Origin: Photobacterium malacitanum | GTDB taxonomy: Bacteria; Pseudomonadota; Gammaproteobacteria; Enterobacterales; Vibrionaceae | Length of the DNA stretch: 64,000 bases | Direction of reading: 5' to 3' | Assembly: GCF_900185615.1 (NCBI RefSeq) | Contig: NZ_FYAK01000001.1 | Span: 653,701-717,700, forward strand | Notes under the pieces: model-generated | Told to the model about the DNA's origin: nothing | The model's database searches: none | What the model saw: only the letters and a program-made list of their open reading frames with translations | Shown: positions 37,483 to 47,435 of the stretch, piece after piece | How the letters are laid out: each line of letters begins with the position of its first letter | How positions within the stretch are numbered: position 1 is the stretch's first letter | Program-made: the position numbers and the translations under genes

Positions 37483-38433
37483 ATGAAACAAGCAGCAGTG
37501 GTCGCCGCTATTTTTACCAGCTTATCAACAACCGCAACCGCAGCAACGGTGTATGAAAATAACGACACTGTGATTGACGTTGGTGGTAGAGCAGAAGCAC
37601 GTTTTAATATCTCAAAAAAAAATAAAGGTATTAATAACGACAGTAATGAATTTAAAGATAAAAGCCGAGCTCGCCTTGCTTTAAAAGGAAAGTCTGCAAT
37701 TAATCAACAGTTCACTGCTTTTGGTAAATATGAAGCTGAAATTTCAGATAATAAAAATAGCACCATCACTACCCGTTACCTTTATGCTGGATTAGACGCG
37801 CAATTTGGTGCCTTTTCATATGGTAAACAAGATTCAGCACAAGTAATGATCACTGATTTTACAGATATTTTATCAACCTTTGGTGGTGATGCTGTTGATC
37901 TGGTTGATGGTAATAAAGACAAGCGCGAAAATAATTTTTTATATGTCGGTGAGTTTAATAATCTTACCATTGCAACTAACTATATTGCAGAAAATAACCG
38001 TGGCACTAAGGACAGTAATAGCGTTGGTATCGCAGCCCAATATAGCTTTCCTTTTGGGTTAAGTTTAGGTGCGGGCTATGTTAATGGTAATGACGGGGTC
38101 GATATAGATGCCAACCAACTTAACCTCGCAATAAGTTATCAACTCGATAATATTTATGCGGGTGCGGCATACGCTAACGGTAAACATGGCGATGCCGACT
38201 TAAATGGTTATGAGTTAGCAGCAGCATATACATTTGATCAGTTTACCGCACGAGGCGTTTACAATTTTCAGCACTCAGAAACTAACAATATCACCACCGA
38301 TGAAGTCGACTATTTTGCATTAGAAGGTCTCTATAAATTCAACAAAAGCCTACGCACTTACATCGGTTATAAATTCCAACAGCTTGACGCAAAAGATGAT
38401 GAGTTACAGGCCGGTATTCGTTATGACTTTTAA
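37483..38433 (+). CDS. General porin, OmpU/OmpL-like
   Basis: A 316-residue Gram-negative porin with a signal peptide (MKQAAVVAAIFTSLSTTATAA, about 20 residues) and a mature 16-stranded barrel pattern. It begins TVYENNDTVIDVGGRAEARF, has the loop-3-like segment ITDFTDILSTFGGDAVDLVDG, and ends LQAGIRYDF with the terminal Phe for Bam recognition. ACGAGGAA precedes the ATG by 6 bases. Codons 4-7 contain AGCAGTGGT, the exact complement of the first nine bases of the RybB/MicV-like sRNA at 48294, so it is a candidate sRNA target. Confidence 0.92.
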   Translation: MKQAAVVAAIFTSLSTTATAATVYENNDTVIDVGGRAEARFNISKKNKGINNDSNEFKDKSRARLALKGKSAINQQFTAFGKYEAEISDNKNSTITTRYLYAGLDAQFGAFSYGKQDSAQVMITDFTDILSTFGGDAVDLVDGNKDKRENNFLYVGEFNNLTIATNYIAENNRGTKDSNSVGIAAQYSFPFGLSLGAGYVNGNDGVDIDANQLNLAISYQLDNIYAGAAYANGKHGDADLNGYELAAAYTFDQFTARGVYNFQHSETNNITTDEVDYFALEGLYKFNKSLRTYIGYKFQQLDAKDDELQAGIRYDF

Positions 38434-38457
38434 ATACGTTCATTAAGCATTATCACT

Positions 38458-38490
38458 AAGCCAGATAAAATATCTGGCTTTTACTTTTTT
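38458..38490 (+). terminator. Terminator of the porin gene
   Basis: Ten-bp perfect stem AAGCCAGATA and complement, AAA loop, followed by T-rich TTACTTTTTT. Confidence 0.85.
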
Positions 38491-38610
38491 GGACGCAATT
38501 AACACTTACATAAGCGATATCGCTTTTATCTATTGGTTTAACAGAAAAAACCCTCTTCCGCTATTGCGACAGTCACGCTATAGTAACAACAAATTATGCA
38601 GGAGAAATTT

Positions 38611-38874
38611 ATGTTCGTTGTTATTTTTGGTCGTCCCGGTTGCCCTTTTTGTGTTCGTGCAAAAGAACTAGCAGAAAAAATTAAACAAGAGCGCGACGAT
38701 TTTAACTTCCGCTACGTTGATATCCATGCCGAAGGTATCAGTAAAGCCGATTTGGAAAAAACTGTCGGTAAGCCAGTTGAAACTGTGCCTCAAATTTTTG
38801 TTGATCAAGACCATATTGGTGGTTGTACTGAATTTGAAGCTTATGCAAAAGAGCATAACCTTCTTTTTAAGTAA
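38611..38874 (+). CDS. grxA: Glutaredoxin 1
   Basis: An 87-residue glutaredoxin that uses glutathione to reduce ribonucleotide reductase and other disulfides. The redox site is C11-P-F-C14, with cis-Pro in ETVPQIF and the glutathione-binding GG at 70-71. ATG at 38611 is preceded by AGGAG at 7 bases; the in-frame ATG at 38596 would place that site inside the gene. Residue 72 is Cys where E. coli Grx1 has Tyr, giving a third cysteine. It is next to ybjL, as in E. coli. Confidence 0.95.
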   Translation: MFVVIFGRPGCPFCVRAKELAEKIKQERDDFNFRYVDIHAEGISKADLEKTVGKPVETVPQIFVDQDHIGGCTEFEAYAKEHNLLFK

Positions 38875-38892
38875 GCATTAATACTGATTAAC

Positions 38893-38920
38893 AAAAAGGC
38901 TGACATTGTCAGCCTTTTTT
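38893..38920 (+). terminator. Terminator of grxA
   Basis: Stem of about 12 bp (AAAAAGGCTGAC and complement), ATT loop, T6 run. Confidence 0.92.
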
Positions 38921-39135
38921 ATATTGGCATGATTATTTTTGATACTTAAAATACTCTTTTTTAACGTATGCTCCCCCTTTAAAAGTCTCACTACAATTTA
39001 AAAGGCAATTTATCTTAACAAGTTCCTTTAGAAGATATATTTTCGCTATTTATTTATAATATAAACTATAACCTCTTCCCAAAATCAGCTAGACTTTATA
39101 CCTCTTTTATCTTTCCATTATTTCGGAAATCCGTC

Positions 39136-40818
39136 GTGAACATTGATGTAGCCGCACTTCTACACCAAAATGATATTTTATTACTCTTTGTAGTCCTTGC
39201 TGTTGGTTTAAGCATTGGTAAGATCCGCTTTGCTAAAATGACACTAGGTAACTCCATTGGCGTTCTACTGACTGCTTTATTATTTGGTAATGCGGGTTTT
39301 ACGTTCGATACTGATGCACTCAATATTGGCTTTATGCTGTTTATTTTTTGTGTTGGCATAGAGGCTGGACCAAACTTCTTTGGTATATTCTTTCGCGATG
39401 GTAAGCACTATTTGCTACTAGCATTAGTCGTTTTACTGTCATCCATTGCTATTACCATGACCATGGCACGTTATTTACACATGGATATCGGTTTAGCAAC
39501 AGGCTTGATGGCAGGCTCATTAACCGCAACACCTGTACTTGTTGGTGCAAAAGACGCACTAAACAATGGTCTTGCGGGAATTACCGATCCTGCAATAATT
39601 AAGCAGTTAAGCGAAAGTTTAAGTGTTGGCTATGCCATGTCTTATCTTGTTGGCTTAGTCAGCTTAATTTTCCTTGCGAAACTAATGCCTAAATTACAAA
39701 AACAAAACCTTGCCGAATCATCACAGCAAATAGCACGAGAGCGCGGTATTGGTGAAGTCGCACAACGCAAAGTATATTTGCCAATCATTCGTGCTTACCG
39801 CGCAGGACCTGAACTGATTAATTGGATTGATGGCCGCAACTTACGTGAGCTTGGTATTTATCGTCAAACGGGTTGTTATATAGAGCGTGTACGACGTAAT
39901 GGTATTTTGGCCAACCCTGATGGTGATGCCATTTTACAAGAAGGCGATGAAATAGCATTAGTGGGCTATCCAGATAGCCATGCGCGTCTAGATCCGAGCT
40001 TTCGTAATGGTAAAGAAGTTTTTGATCGTGATTTACTCGACCTACGTATAGTAGAAGAAGAGATCGTAGTGAAAAACGATGGCATTGCCGGTAAGCGTCT
40101 ATCAGAATTAAATTTATCTGAATATGGTTGCTTCCTTAACCGTGTTGTTCGTGCCCAAATTGAAATGCCAATGGATCATAATATTCTGTTGAACAAAGGT
40201 GATATCCTGCAGGTCAGTGGTGAAAAAAGTCGTGTATTAGGACTCGCTGAACGAATTGGTTTTATCTCTATTCATAGTCAAATAGCTGATCTACTTGCGT
40301 TCTGCTGCTTCTTTATTATTGGCCTATTAATGGGGTTAATTACCATGAAATTTGGCCACATTGCATTTGGTTTAGGCAGTGCCGCTGGCTTGTTGATTGC
40401 CGGTATTACCCTTGGATTCTTACGTGCTAACCACCCTACTTTTGGTTATGTTCCCCAAGGCGCCCTCAACATGGCTAAAGATTTAGGCCTGATGGTATTC
40501 ATGGTCGGCATTGGTTTAAGCGCAGGTTCTAATTTGTTTGCTTCTATTGCACATATTGGTTTAACTGTATTTGTTACCAGCTTAATGGTCAGTGTCATTC
40601 CTGTAGTATTAGCCTACCTTTTTGGTGCTTATGTACTGAAAATGAATAGAGCATTATTATTTGGCGCAATCATTGGTGCACGTACTTGTGCTCCAGCAAT
40701 GGATATGATCAATGAGCATGCGCGTAGTACAATCCCTGCATTGGGTTATGCTGGTACGTACGCGATTGCTAACGTACTGCTCACTATTGCCGGCACCTTG
40801 ATCTTTATTTTCCAATAA
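39136..40818 (+). CDS. ybjL: YbjL-type putative transporter (AspT/YidE family)
   Basis: A 560-residue membrane protein of the aspartate:alanine exchanger family. Two sets of helices (about 10-190 and 385-560) flank two cytosolic TrkA-C (RCK_C) domains: about 200-285 ([22 protein letters not shown]) and 295-375. Repeated motifs such as [15 protein letters not shown] and [14 protein letters not shown] are typical. It starts with GTG at 39136, giving the [10 protein letters not shown]-terminus I expect. The substrate is unknown. Its position beside grxA is conserved. Confidence 0.88.
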   Translation: MNIDVAALLHQNDILLLFVVLAVGLSIGKIRFAKMTLGNSIGVLLTALLFGNAGFTFDTDALNIGFMLFIFCVGIEAGPNFFGIFFRDGKHYLLLALVVLLSSIAITMTMARYLHMDIGLATGLMAGSLTATPVLVGAKDALNNGLAGITDPAIIKQLSESLSVGYAMSYLVGLVSLIFLAKLMPKLQKQNLAESSQQIARERGIGEVAQRKVYLPIIRAYRAGPELINWIDGRNLRELGIYRQTGCYIERVRRNGILANPDGDAILQEGDEIALVGYPDSHARLDPSFRNGKEVFDRDLLDLRIVEEEIVVKNDGIAGKRLSELNLSEYGCFLNRVVRAQIEMPMDHNILLNKGDILQVSGEKSRVLGLAERIGFISIHSQIADLLAFCCFFIIGLLMGLITMKFGHIAFGLGSAAGLLIAGITLGFLRANHPTFGYVPQGALNMAKDLGLMVFMVGIGLSAGSNLFASIAHIGLTVFVTSLMVSVIPVVLAYLFGAYVLKMNRALLFGAIIGARTCAPAMDMINEHARSTIPALGYAGTYAIANVLLTIAGTLIFIFQ

Positions 40819-40860
40819 CACCATTCAAGATACTATTTATCCAATCTTTATAGTGGGTTA

Positions 40861-40882
40861 ACTCATTAATTTATTAATGAGT
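40861..40882. other. Hairpin after ybjL
   Basis: Perfect 9-bp AT-rich stem ACTCATTAA and complement with a 4-base loop, no T run. Weak terminator at best. Confidence 0.35.
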
Positions 40883-41086
40883 CAGCCCCTATTCAGTCTG
40901 ACACTCTACACTGGTTATTAGCGTAAAAATGTAACTAGCAATGTAATTATTTGATTTTTATCATCCAATTTTCTGCAGGTTTACATATTCAAACATGGGA
41001 TTATGGTAACAATAACTAATGCGCTTTATTATTAGATACTTTACCATAGCTCATTAATACCATCCGTTATCTCTGGTGCCCAATCT

Positions 41087-41761
41087 ATGCGTATTCTTAT
41101 TGTCGAAGACGATGCCATTCTTAGCCATCACCTTAAATCGCAACTCAGCGAGTTAGGGAATCAAGTTCAGTGTGCTAACACAGCTGAAGAAGGACTGTTT
41201 TTTGCACAAAACTATCCTAACGATATTGCTATTGTCGATATCGGTTTACCTGATAGAGATGGCATCAGCTTAATTAAAGACATGCGTAAAAAGGGACTAC
41301 GTTTACCAATAATGATCCTAACTGCACGTTCAAATTGGCAAGACAAAGTCACAGGACTTGAAGCTGGTGCTGATGATTATTTAGTCAAGCCGTTTCAAAA
41401 AGAAGAGATGGTTGCGCGTTTAAGTGCACTTGTTCGTCGCAGTGCCGGTTTTGTAAAGCCAGAAATGACAGCGGGTGATATTCGCGTCGATTTATTAGCT
41501 AAGCAAGTTTATATTTGTGAAGAATTATTAGAATTAACCGCATTTGAATATGACTTATTAGAGTATTTAATGCGACATAGCCGTCAAGTTGTCTCTAAAC
41601 AACGTTTACTTGATGTTCTTTATGAAGATCAGGAAGGCGATCCTAATACAATTGAAGTTATGATCAGCCGCTTACGTAAAAAATTCACTAAAACTGGACA
41701 AAATAACCCTATATCAACCATTCGTGGTCAAGGGTATATTTTTGAACTCAATGCCCAATGA
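41087..41761 (+). CDS. phoP: PhoP-like response regulator
   Basis: A 224-residue OmpR-type regulator. The receiver (1-118) has the acid pocket E7-D8-D9, phospho-acceptor D51 in IVDIGLPD, and the conserved Lys in LVKPF. The winged-helix domain (about 125-222) includes ELTAFEYDLLEYLMRHSRQVVSKQ and NTIEVMISRLRKK. It resembles PhoP throughout. The stop overlaps the kinase start (ATGA). PhoPQ-like systems respond to low Mg2+, acid or cationic peptides and control lipid A changes; the input here is inferred. Confidence 0.87.
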   Translation: MRILIVEDDAILSHHLKSQLSELGNQVQCANTAEEGLFFAQNYPNDIAIVDIGLPDRDGISLIKDMRKKGLRLPIMILTARSNWQDKVTGLEAGADDYLVKPFQKEEMVARLSALVRRSAGFVKPEMTAGDIRVDLLAKQVYICEELLELTAFEYDLLEYLMRHSRQVVSKQRLLDVLYEDQEGDPNTIEVMISRLRKKFTKTGQNNPISTIRGQGYIFELNAQ

Positions 41762-43101
41762 GTCGATTTTTCCAACCTCGATTAAGACAACGGGTATTGA
41801 TTACGTCCGTCGCTATTATTGCACTTGTCACATCAGCTCTTGCTGCGGTCATTAATAAACTTTATTCTCAAAGTTATATGGCATCATATTCATCGGAACT
41901 GGTTGCACAAATGCCGATGGTTGTTGCACAGCTTAATCGAGCTGGATTAATTAAAGATGTCGACAAGTGGATTGATTCACTCGATCCTTCAGATACCGAT
42001 TATATTGCCGTTGTTTGTGACCAAAGTGACAAAACAACCTGGGTTTCCAATAAAGCATCAGCAGAAAAATTGCGTGATGTTTGCCGGTACTTACCAGAAA
42101 ATATATCGACGCCTACCCTTATTACGATGAAAAATCATCAAGGATATATTGCTTATAACCTCAGCCGTAATAAAGAAAATGGTACAATTTATCAATTGGT
42201 TGTACTACGTTCAGCTGATGCTTACGAACACTCCCTTGCTCAGTTACATAAACGTACGGCTTTCTATTTAGGACTCTTTGTTTTAATTGCCGTAGCATTT
42301 CTGATTGCAGCCTTTCACTGGGGTTTCCAACCATTACGAAAATTAGCTTTCCAGCTTGATCAAATGGCAGAAGCTAAACGAGAAAAGCTAGATGATAATT
42401 ACCCAATGGAGCTGCAAGAAGTTACCATGGCGGTAAACCGTTTAAGCCGTATTAGTAATGATCAACAGGGCCGTTATCGTCATGCGATGGATGACCTTGC
42501 TCACAGTTTAAAGACGCGGTTAGCAGCAACAAACGCCCTACTTGATGATGCAAGCATAGATCGTCGTGAATTAAATCAACGCATAATGGAACAAATCAGT
42601 CAAATGGATGATTTGGTACAATACCAATTAAAACGGGCTATGGTTGGTCAACAAGGGTTACAGAAAAGCAACGTCGAACTCAAACCAATCATTACGAGTC
42701 TCGATAGAATGTTAAGTAAAATTTATGCTGATAAACACGCAACATTCTACTATCACTTTGATGACGACCTAAAATTACCGATTAATAAAGATGACTTAAT
42801 GGAATTGTTTGGCAATATGCTTGAAAACAGTTTCCGCTTTTGTATTAGCCAAGTGAAATTATCAGTTATTGAAACTAATAATGATTTTACCATTATGATT
42901 GAAGATGATGGCCCGGGAGTAAAACCTGAGCTACGTGAAGCGATTTTTCAACGCGGTGTACGCGCAGATCAACTCAACCCAGGTCAAGGTATTGGTTTGT
43001 CTGTTTGTAATGAAATTATTGATAGCTATCAAGGCAAAATTAATGTCGAAGATTCAGAACTTGAAGGCGCTGCATTTATTATTAAACTGCCTAAAAGCTA
43101 A
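41758..43101 (+). CDS. phoQ: PhoQ-like sensor histidine kinase
   Basis: A 447-residue kinase. TM1 is about 12-34, with a periplasmic sensor of about 130 residues, less acidic than enteric PhoQ, and TM2 about 168-188. HAMP-like and dimerisation parts follow, with catalytic H249 in DLAHSLKTRLAA. The PhoQ-type HSLKT motif is there, but the following Pro is Arg (R254). N box ELFGNMLENSFRF, G1 EDDGPGV and G2 GQGIGLSVC are intact. Cognate of the upstream regulator by overlap. The name PhoQ is by resemblance, and ligand sensing may differ. Confidence 0.82.
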   Translation: MSRFFQPRLRQRVLITSVAIIALVTSALAAVINKLYSQSYMASYSSELVAQMPMVVAQLNRAGLIKDVDKWIDSLDPSDTDYIAVVCDQSDKTTWVSNKASAEKLRDVCRYLPENISTPTLITMKNHQGYIAYNLSRNKENGTIYQLVVLRSADAYEHSLAQLHKRTAFYLGLFVLIAVAFLIAAFHWGFQPLRKLAFQLDQMAEAKREKLDDNYPMELQEVTMAVNRLSRISNDQQGRYRHAMDDLAHSLKTRLAATNALLDDASIDRRELNQRIMEQISQMDDLVQYQLKRAMVGQQGLQKSNVELKPIITSLDRMLSKIYADKHATFYYHFDDDLKLPINKDDLMELFGNMLENSFRFCISQVKLSVIETNNDFTIMIEDDGPGVKPELREAIFQRGVRADQLNPGQGIGLSVCNEIIDSYQGKINVEDSELEGAAFIIKLPKS

Positions 43102-43117
43102 GCTTTAACAATCAAAT

Positions 43118-43149
43118 AAATCAGCCAGCGCCTATCGCTGGCTGATTTT
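43118..43149. terminator. Hairpin between convergent kinase and PACE genes
   Basis: Perfect 13-bp stem AAATCAGCCAGCG and complement, CCTAT loop, short T4 run; it abuts the PACE stop codon. Probably ends the phoPQ-like mRNA. Confidence 0.7.
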
Positions 43150-43559
43150 CACCCATTAATAGGATAGATACGATCATAAATAAGATTGTAGCCATAGGCA
43201 TAGAATAAATAAAATACAACCATGCCAATATCTAATACAAATGCATGCCATAAGCTAACATTAAGCACCCATGCTAATACTGGAATAGTAAAAATAACTA
43301 ATCCAGCCTCGAATCCTAAACTATGCAGTAACCGTATTCTGACTGTCTTCTGCGTCGTACTATATTTTTGCTGCATCAAATTATCAAACCATTGGTTATA
43401 GACATAATTCCACAACGTCGCCACGATAGAAAAGAACACACCGACAGCACCTACATGGCCAAGCTCGAACCCAAATTGACTCAATATACCTACCATCAAT
43501 AGCAAACCAATAACTTCAAAACCAATTGCATGACGAATGCGATCAAATGTTGTTCTCAT
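43149..43559 (-). CDS. PACE-family efflux transporter
   Basis: A 136-residue, four-helix inner-membrane protein of the PACE family (AceI relatives), which exports chlorhexidine, other biocides or polyamines. The two tandem bacterial-transmembrane-pair repeats are clear: RIRHAIGFEVIGLLLMV in the first half and RLLHSLGFEAGLVIFTI in the second, each with the R-x2-H-x3-FE pattern. WNYVYNQWFD closes repeat one and YNLIYDRIYP repeat two. Substrate not predictable. Solo gene. Confidence 0.9.
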   Translation of the reverse strand: MRTTFDRIRHAIGFEVIGLLLMVGILSQFGFELGHVGAVGVFFSIVATLWNYVYNQWFDNLMQQKYSTTQKTVRIRLLHSLGFEAGLVIFTIPVLAWVLNVSLWHAFVLDIGMVVFYLFYAYGYNLIYDRIYPING

Positions 43560-43671
43560 TTTTATATCTCTTTCACAATTACCGATAAAATATACGCTTA
43601 ATATATCTATGAATAACTAGAAACAAAGTCAAATACCATCCGATTTAAAGATAGATCGAAAATAGAGATAT

Positions 43672-43698
43672 AAAAAAACCGCCATGATGGCGGTTTTG
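43672..43698. terminator. Terminator of fabV
   Basis: Near-perfect palindrome AAAACCGCCAT-G-ATGGCGGTTTT. On minus it is followed by a T7 run, so it ends fabV; on plus the run is shorter. Confidence 0.9.
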
Positions 43699-43722
43699 TA
43701 AAGTATTTATCTGTCAATACGA

Positions 43723-44925
43723 TTAGATATCTTCTACATCAAAATCAACAACAGGATTTACATCAGCATCGTAGTCAATACCATCAATGCCAAAGCCAAA
43801 TAGCTTTAAGAACTCATCTTTGTATTGTTGGTAATCAGCAACATCGTACAAGTTGTCATTGGTTACTTTTGACCATAGATCACGACAATGCTGTTGAATA
43901 TCTTCGCGCAACTCCCAGTCATCTAGACGTAAACGGTTTTCAGCATCAACCTCAGCTGCTGTACCATCTTCTTTGTATAGACGTTGGCTAAACATACGTA
44001 AAATCTGCTCCATGCAGCCTTCATGTACACCTTCTTCACGCATCTTCTTAAATACCATCGCAATATACAATGGCATCACAGGAATAGCAGAACTTGCTTG
44101 CGTCACAACACTCTTAAGCACTGCAACATTGGCAGAGCCACCTGTCGCACTTAACTTAGTGTTTAGCTCTTTCGCTGCGCGATCGAGATCCATTTTGGCT
44201 TGACCTAATGCGCCATGCCAGTAGATAGGCCATGTTAGCTCAGTACCAATGTAGCTATAAGCAACTGTCTTACAACCGTCAGCTAATACACCAGCCTCAG
44301 CTAACGCATTAATCCATAGCTCCCAGTCTTCGCCACCCATAACGGTAACAGTGTCTGCAACTTCTTGTTCTGTTGCAGGCTCAATGCTGGTTTCAATCAA
44401 TACGTTTTTATTCGTATCCACAGCTGTTGTTGTGTACGTTTCACCCATTGGCTTTAGGCATGAACGAACGACTTCACCTGTCTGTGGCAATTTACGCACT
44501 GGTGATGCCAATGAGTAAATAACCATATCAATTTGACCAAGATCTTGCTTAATCAAATCAATTGTTTTTTGTTTGGCTTCGTTAGAGAAAGCGTCACCAT
44601 TTAGACTTTTTGAGTACAGACCTTCTGCTTTTGCAAACTTGTCAAATGCTGCTGAGTTATACCAACCTGCAGTACCTGGCTTTTTCTCTGTACCTGGTTT
44701 TTCAAAGAAAACACCAATTGTCGCAGCGCCACCACCGAATGCTGCTGCAATACGTGATGACAAACCGTAACCACTAGAAGAGCCAACCACTAATACACGC
44801 TTTGGTGCATTGGCAATAGGGCCTTGTGCTTTGGTGTAGGCAATTTGCTGCTTTACGTTATCTTCACAACCAACTGGGTGCGTTGTTGTACAAATAAATC
44901 CACGAGTTTTAGGTTTGATGATCAT
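43723..44925 (-). CDS. fabV: Enoyl-ACP reductase FabV
   Basis: FabV (400 residues) does the last reduction of fatty-acid elongation with NADH and confers natural triclosan resistance in vibrios. The cofactor motif is [22 protein letters not shown], the substrate region contains [17 protein letters not shown], and the catalytic pair is Y-x8-K in [16 protein letters not shown] (about residues 235-244). ATG at 44925 gives the standard MIIKPK start; AGGGAAG lies upstream. It is next to fadE, opposing fatty-acid synthesis and breakdown genes. Confidence 0.97.
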   Translation of the reverse strand: MIIKPKTRGFICTTTHPVGCEDNVKQQIAYTKAQGPIANAPKRVLVVGSSSGYGLSSRIAAAFGGGAATIGVFFEKPGTEKKPGTAGWYNSAAFDKFAKAEGLYSKSLNGDAFSNEAKQKTIDLIKQDLGQIDMVIYSLASPVRKLPQTGEVVRSCLKPMGETYTTTAVDTNKNVLIETSIEPATEQEVADTVTVMGGEDWELWINALAEAGVLADGCKTVAYSYIGTELTWPIYWHGALGQAKMDLDRAAKELNTKLSATGGSANVAVLKSVVTQASSAIPVMPLYIAMVFKKMREEGVHEGCMEQILRMFSQRLYKEDGTAAEVDAENRLRLDDWELREDIQQHCRDLWSKVTNDNLYDVADYQQYKDEFLKLFGFGIDGIDYDADVNPVVDFDVEDI

Positions 44926-45044
44926 TTTCAACTTCCCTTACATAATTGTGAATAGGATAAAAGGTTAATGACAGATACGCATTAAATTTATGCCATAAAT
45001 GAACAAAAATCACAGTGGTTGGAGGTGTTACGCCAATTTTTGGT

Positions 45045-45074
45045 CAAAAAAAGTGCCACGTATTTACGTGGCAC
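45045..45074 (-). terminator. Terminator of the TetR-fadE operon
   Basis: Ten-bp perfect inverted repeat GTGCCACGTA and complement; on minus a T7 run follows. It lies about 40 bases past the fadE stop. Confidence 0.92.
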
Positions 45075-45114
45075 ACGGGAGATTCCAGGTTTATATTTCA
45101 CTGGCTAAGTAACC

Positions 45115-47391
45115 CTAAGCTGCCTTCCCTGGTTGCAAGCTTACTTGTTTAAAATGGTCAGCACAAAAATGATCCACTTGAATCGCTCTTTGTCTTAGCT
45201 TGTCAGCATTTTCTATTTTTTTGCGGTCATCTTCTGTGATCACTCCCGCATCCACTGCTAACTGTAACTTTTCAATCAATGAAGCTTTGCGTGGGATCTC
45301 ACCGTTACGTGTCGCTTGCATTAACTTACGCTCTAAAGGTTTGATCTCATCCAAAGCAATAAATGCACGTTCCATTATCGCAATGGGATCATCATCTTTG
45401 GTTCCGACGTAGCACAAATGCGTTAATCGGTCTCGATGGGCACTTGGAGTCATCAGTAACGCTGCAATACTGATACTTATATCATCGGTTGGTGCTGAAT
45501 AATGAATCCCAATAGGAAAAGTAAGTAAACGTAATGCTCGACCAACACCTCTGCGTGGAAAATTACTAAATACACCGTCAAACGCAATACCGCATTGATG
45601 TAAGCAATACTGTAATGAATAATGAACCATAGGTAAATCTTGCTGCTGACGACCATCGTCCTCAAACCGTTTTAATACTGCTGACGCTAAATATAAATGG
45701 CTTAACACATCACCTAAGCGTGCTGATAACAATTCTCGACGTTTTAATTCTCCACCTAAACTTAACATTGATACATCAGCACACACCGCAAGTGCTTTTG
45801 ACATTCGCGATAAATGACGATAGTAAGTGCTGGTTTCACCACTGACAGGAGTACGATTAAAATAGCTACCACTGACGGCATTTAGCAATGATTTAGCCAT
45901 ATTTCCGGCAGCAAAACTAATATGTTTCATTAATAAGCCATCAAACTCTTTTGCAGCTTGCTGTTCATCAGGATTAGCAGCAGCAGCCATTTCATCGAGT
46001 ACATAAGGATGACACCGAGTCGCACCTTGACCAAAAATCATTAAATTACGGGTCAGAATATTGGCACCTTCAACGGTTATTGCCACTGGAATACCAAAAT
46101 AGTGATGGCCTAAATAATTCATTGGTCCAAGCTGAATACCACGGCCAGCATGAACATCCATTGCATCATTAAGAACGGTTCGTGACATCTCTGTCATATG
46201 GTATTTAGCAATGGCAGTAACAATAGCGGGGGTTTGACCTGAATCTAATCCGGTCGTGGTCAATGTTCGTGCAGCTTCTAACATATAAGTAAAACCACCA
46301 ATTCGGCCTAATGCTTGTGCAACACCTTCAAAATTACCGATTGGCATTCCAAACTGCTTACGTACAACAGCATAAGCACCCGTTGTTTTAGCCGCTAAAT
46401 GGCCAATAGCAGTTCCTAATGCAGGTAATGAGATCCCTCGCCCAGCAGATAAGCATTCCACCAGCATTCGCCAACCTTTACCAGCATAATCCTGACCACC
46501 AATTATCCAATCTAACGGAATAAAAACATTATTTCCGCGTGTCGGGCCATTCATAAATGCCATATTTAGTGGATCATGACGTTCACCGATTTCAACCCCA
46601 GCATGGCTCGTTGGAATCAAGGCGCAAGTAATACCAAGATCAATTTTATCACCTAGTAACCGCTGTGGATCTTTCATTTTAAACGCTAATCCAAGCACAG
46701 TTGCCACAGGTGCTAGGGTAATATAACGCTTATTCCAAGTTAACTTTAACCCTAATACCTGTTGGCCTTGATGTTCGCCATAACACACAATACCTTCATC
46801 AGGGATCGCGCCTGCATCCGATCCTGCATTAGGCCCAGTTAATGCAAAACATGGTATATCAACACCATCAGCCAATCGTGGTAGCCAGTAATCTTTTTGC
46901 TGTTGTGTACCATAATGGGTCAGTAATTCACCTGGACCTAACGAATTAGGAACCATCACACAGACGGCCGCACTTAAACTGCGCGTTGCTATTTGCGCCA
47001 CAATAGTAGAATTAGCGTGTGCTGAAAAATCGAGTCCCCCATATTGTTTACCAATAATGAGTGCAAAGAATTTTTCACGGCGCAGGTATTGCCAAACTTC
47101 AGCTGGTAAATCTTTTTGTTGTTGGACAATTTGATAATCATTGAGCATTGATAATAACGTTTGCAGCTTAGTATCTATGAAGTGTTGCTCTTCATCGCTC
47201 AAAATTGGTTTTGGATAATTGAGTAGCGTTCGCCACTGTGGATCACCACTAAATAACTCGCCATCCCACCATACACTACCAGCTTCCATGGCTTGTTTTT
47301 CAGTATTTGATAGTGGTGGCAATACTTTCTTAAATAATTTAAAAGCAGGATCACTCAAATAACGTTTACGCATGCTTGATAACGAGCTCAT
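45115..47391 (-). CDS. fadE: Acyl-CoA dehydrogenase FadE
   Basis: A 758-residue acyl-CoA dehydrogenase catalysing the first step of beta-oxidation. The core (about 70-480) has IGKQYGGLDFSAHANS, CFALTGPNAGSDAGAIPD, RKQFGMPIGNFEGVAQ, and ITVEGANILTRNLMIFGQGA; a FadE-specific C-terminal domain (about 490-758) follows. ATG at 47391 has AAAGGA 9 bases upstream. Unlike E. coli FadE (814 residues, N-terminal membrane helices) it starts directly with SSLSSMRKRYLSDPAFKLFK, so it lacks membrane helices. It is 44 bases after the TetR gene and co-transcribed with it. Confidence 0.93.
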   Translation of the reverse strand: MSSLSSMRKRYLSDPAFKLFKKVLPPLSNTEKQAMEAGSVWWDGELFSGDPQWRTLLNYPKPILSDEEQHFIDTKLQTLLSMLNDYQIVQQQKDLPAEVWQYLRREKFFALIIGKQYGGLDFSAHANSTIVAQIATRSLSAAVCVMVPNSLGPGELLTHYGTQQQKDYWLPRLADGVDIPCFALTGPNAGSDAGAIPDEGIVCYGEHQGQQVLGLKLTWNKRYITLAPVATVLGLAFKMKDPQRLLGDKIDLGITCALIPTSHAGVEIGERHDPLNMAFMNGPTRGNNVFIPLDWIIGGQDYAGKGWRMLVECLSAGRGISLPALGTAIGHLAAKTTGAYAVVRKQFGMPIGNFEGVAQALGRIGGFTYMLEAARTLTTTGLDSGQTPAIVTAIAKYHMTEMSRTVLNDAMDVHAGRGIQLGPMNYLGHHYFGIPVAITVEGANILTRNLMIFGQGATRCHPYVLDEMAAAANPDEQQAAKEFDGLLMKHISFAAGNMAKSLLNAVSGSYFNRTPVSGETSTYYRHLSRMSKALAVCADVSMLSLGGELKRRELLSARLGDVLSHLYLASAVLKRFEDDGRQQQDLPMVHYSLQYCLHQCGIAFDGVFSNFPRRGVGRALRLLTFPIGIHYSAPTDDISISIAALLMTPSAHRDRLTHLCYVGTKDDDPIAIMERAFIALDEIKPLERKLMQATRNGEIPRKASLIEKLQLAVDAGVITEDDRKKIENADKLRQRAIQVDHFCADHFKQVSLQPGKAA

Positions 47392-47435
47392 AAGACATAT
47401 CCTTTTGTGATTCAACGACAAGTAGTCATGATGAA

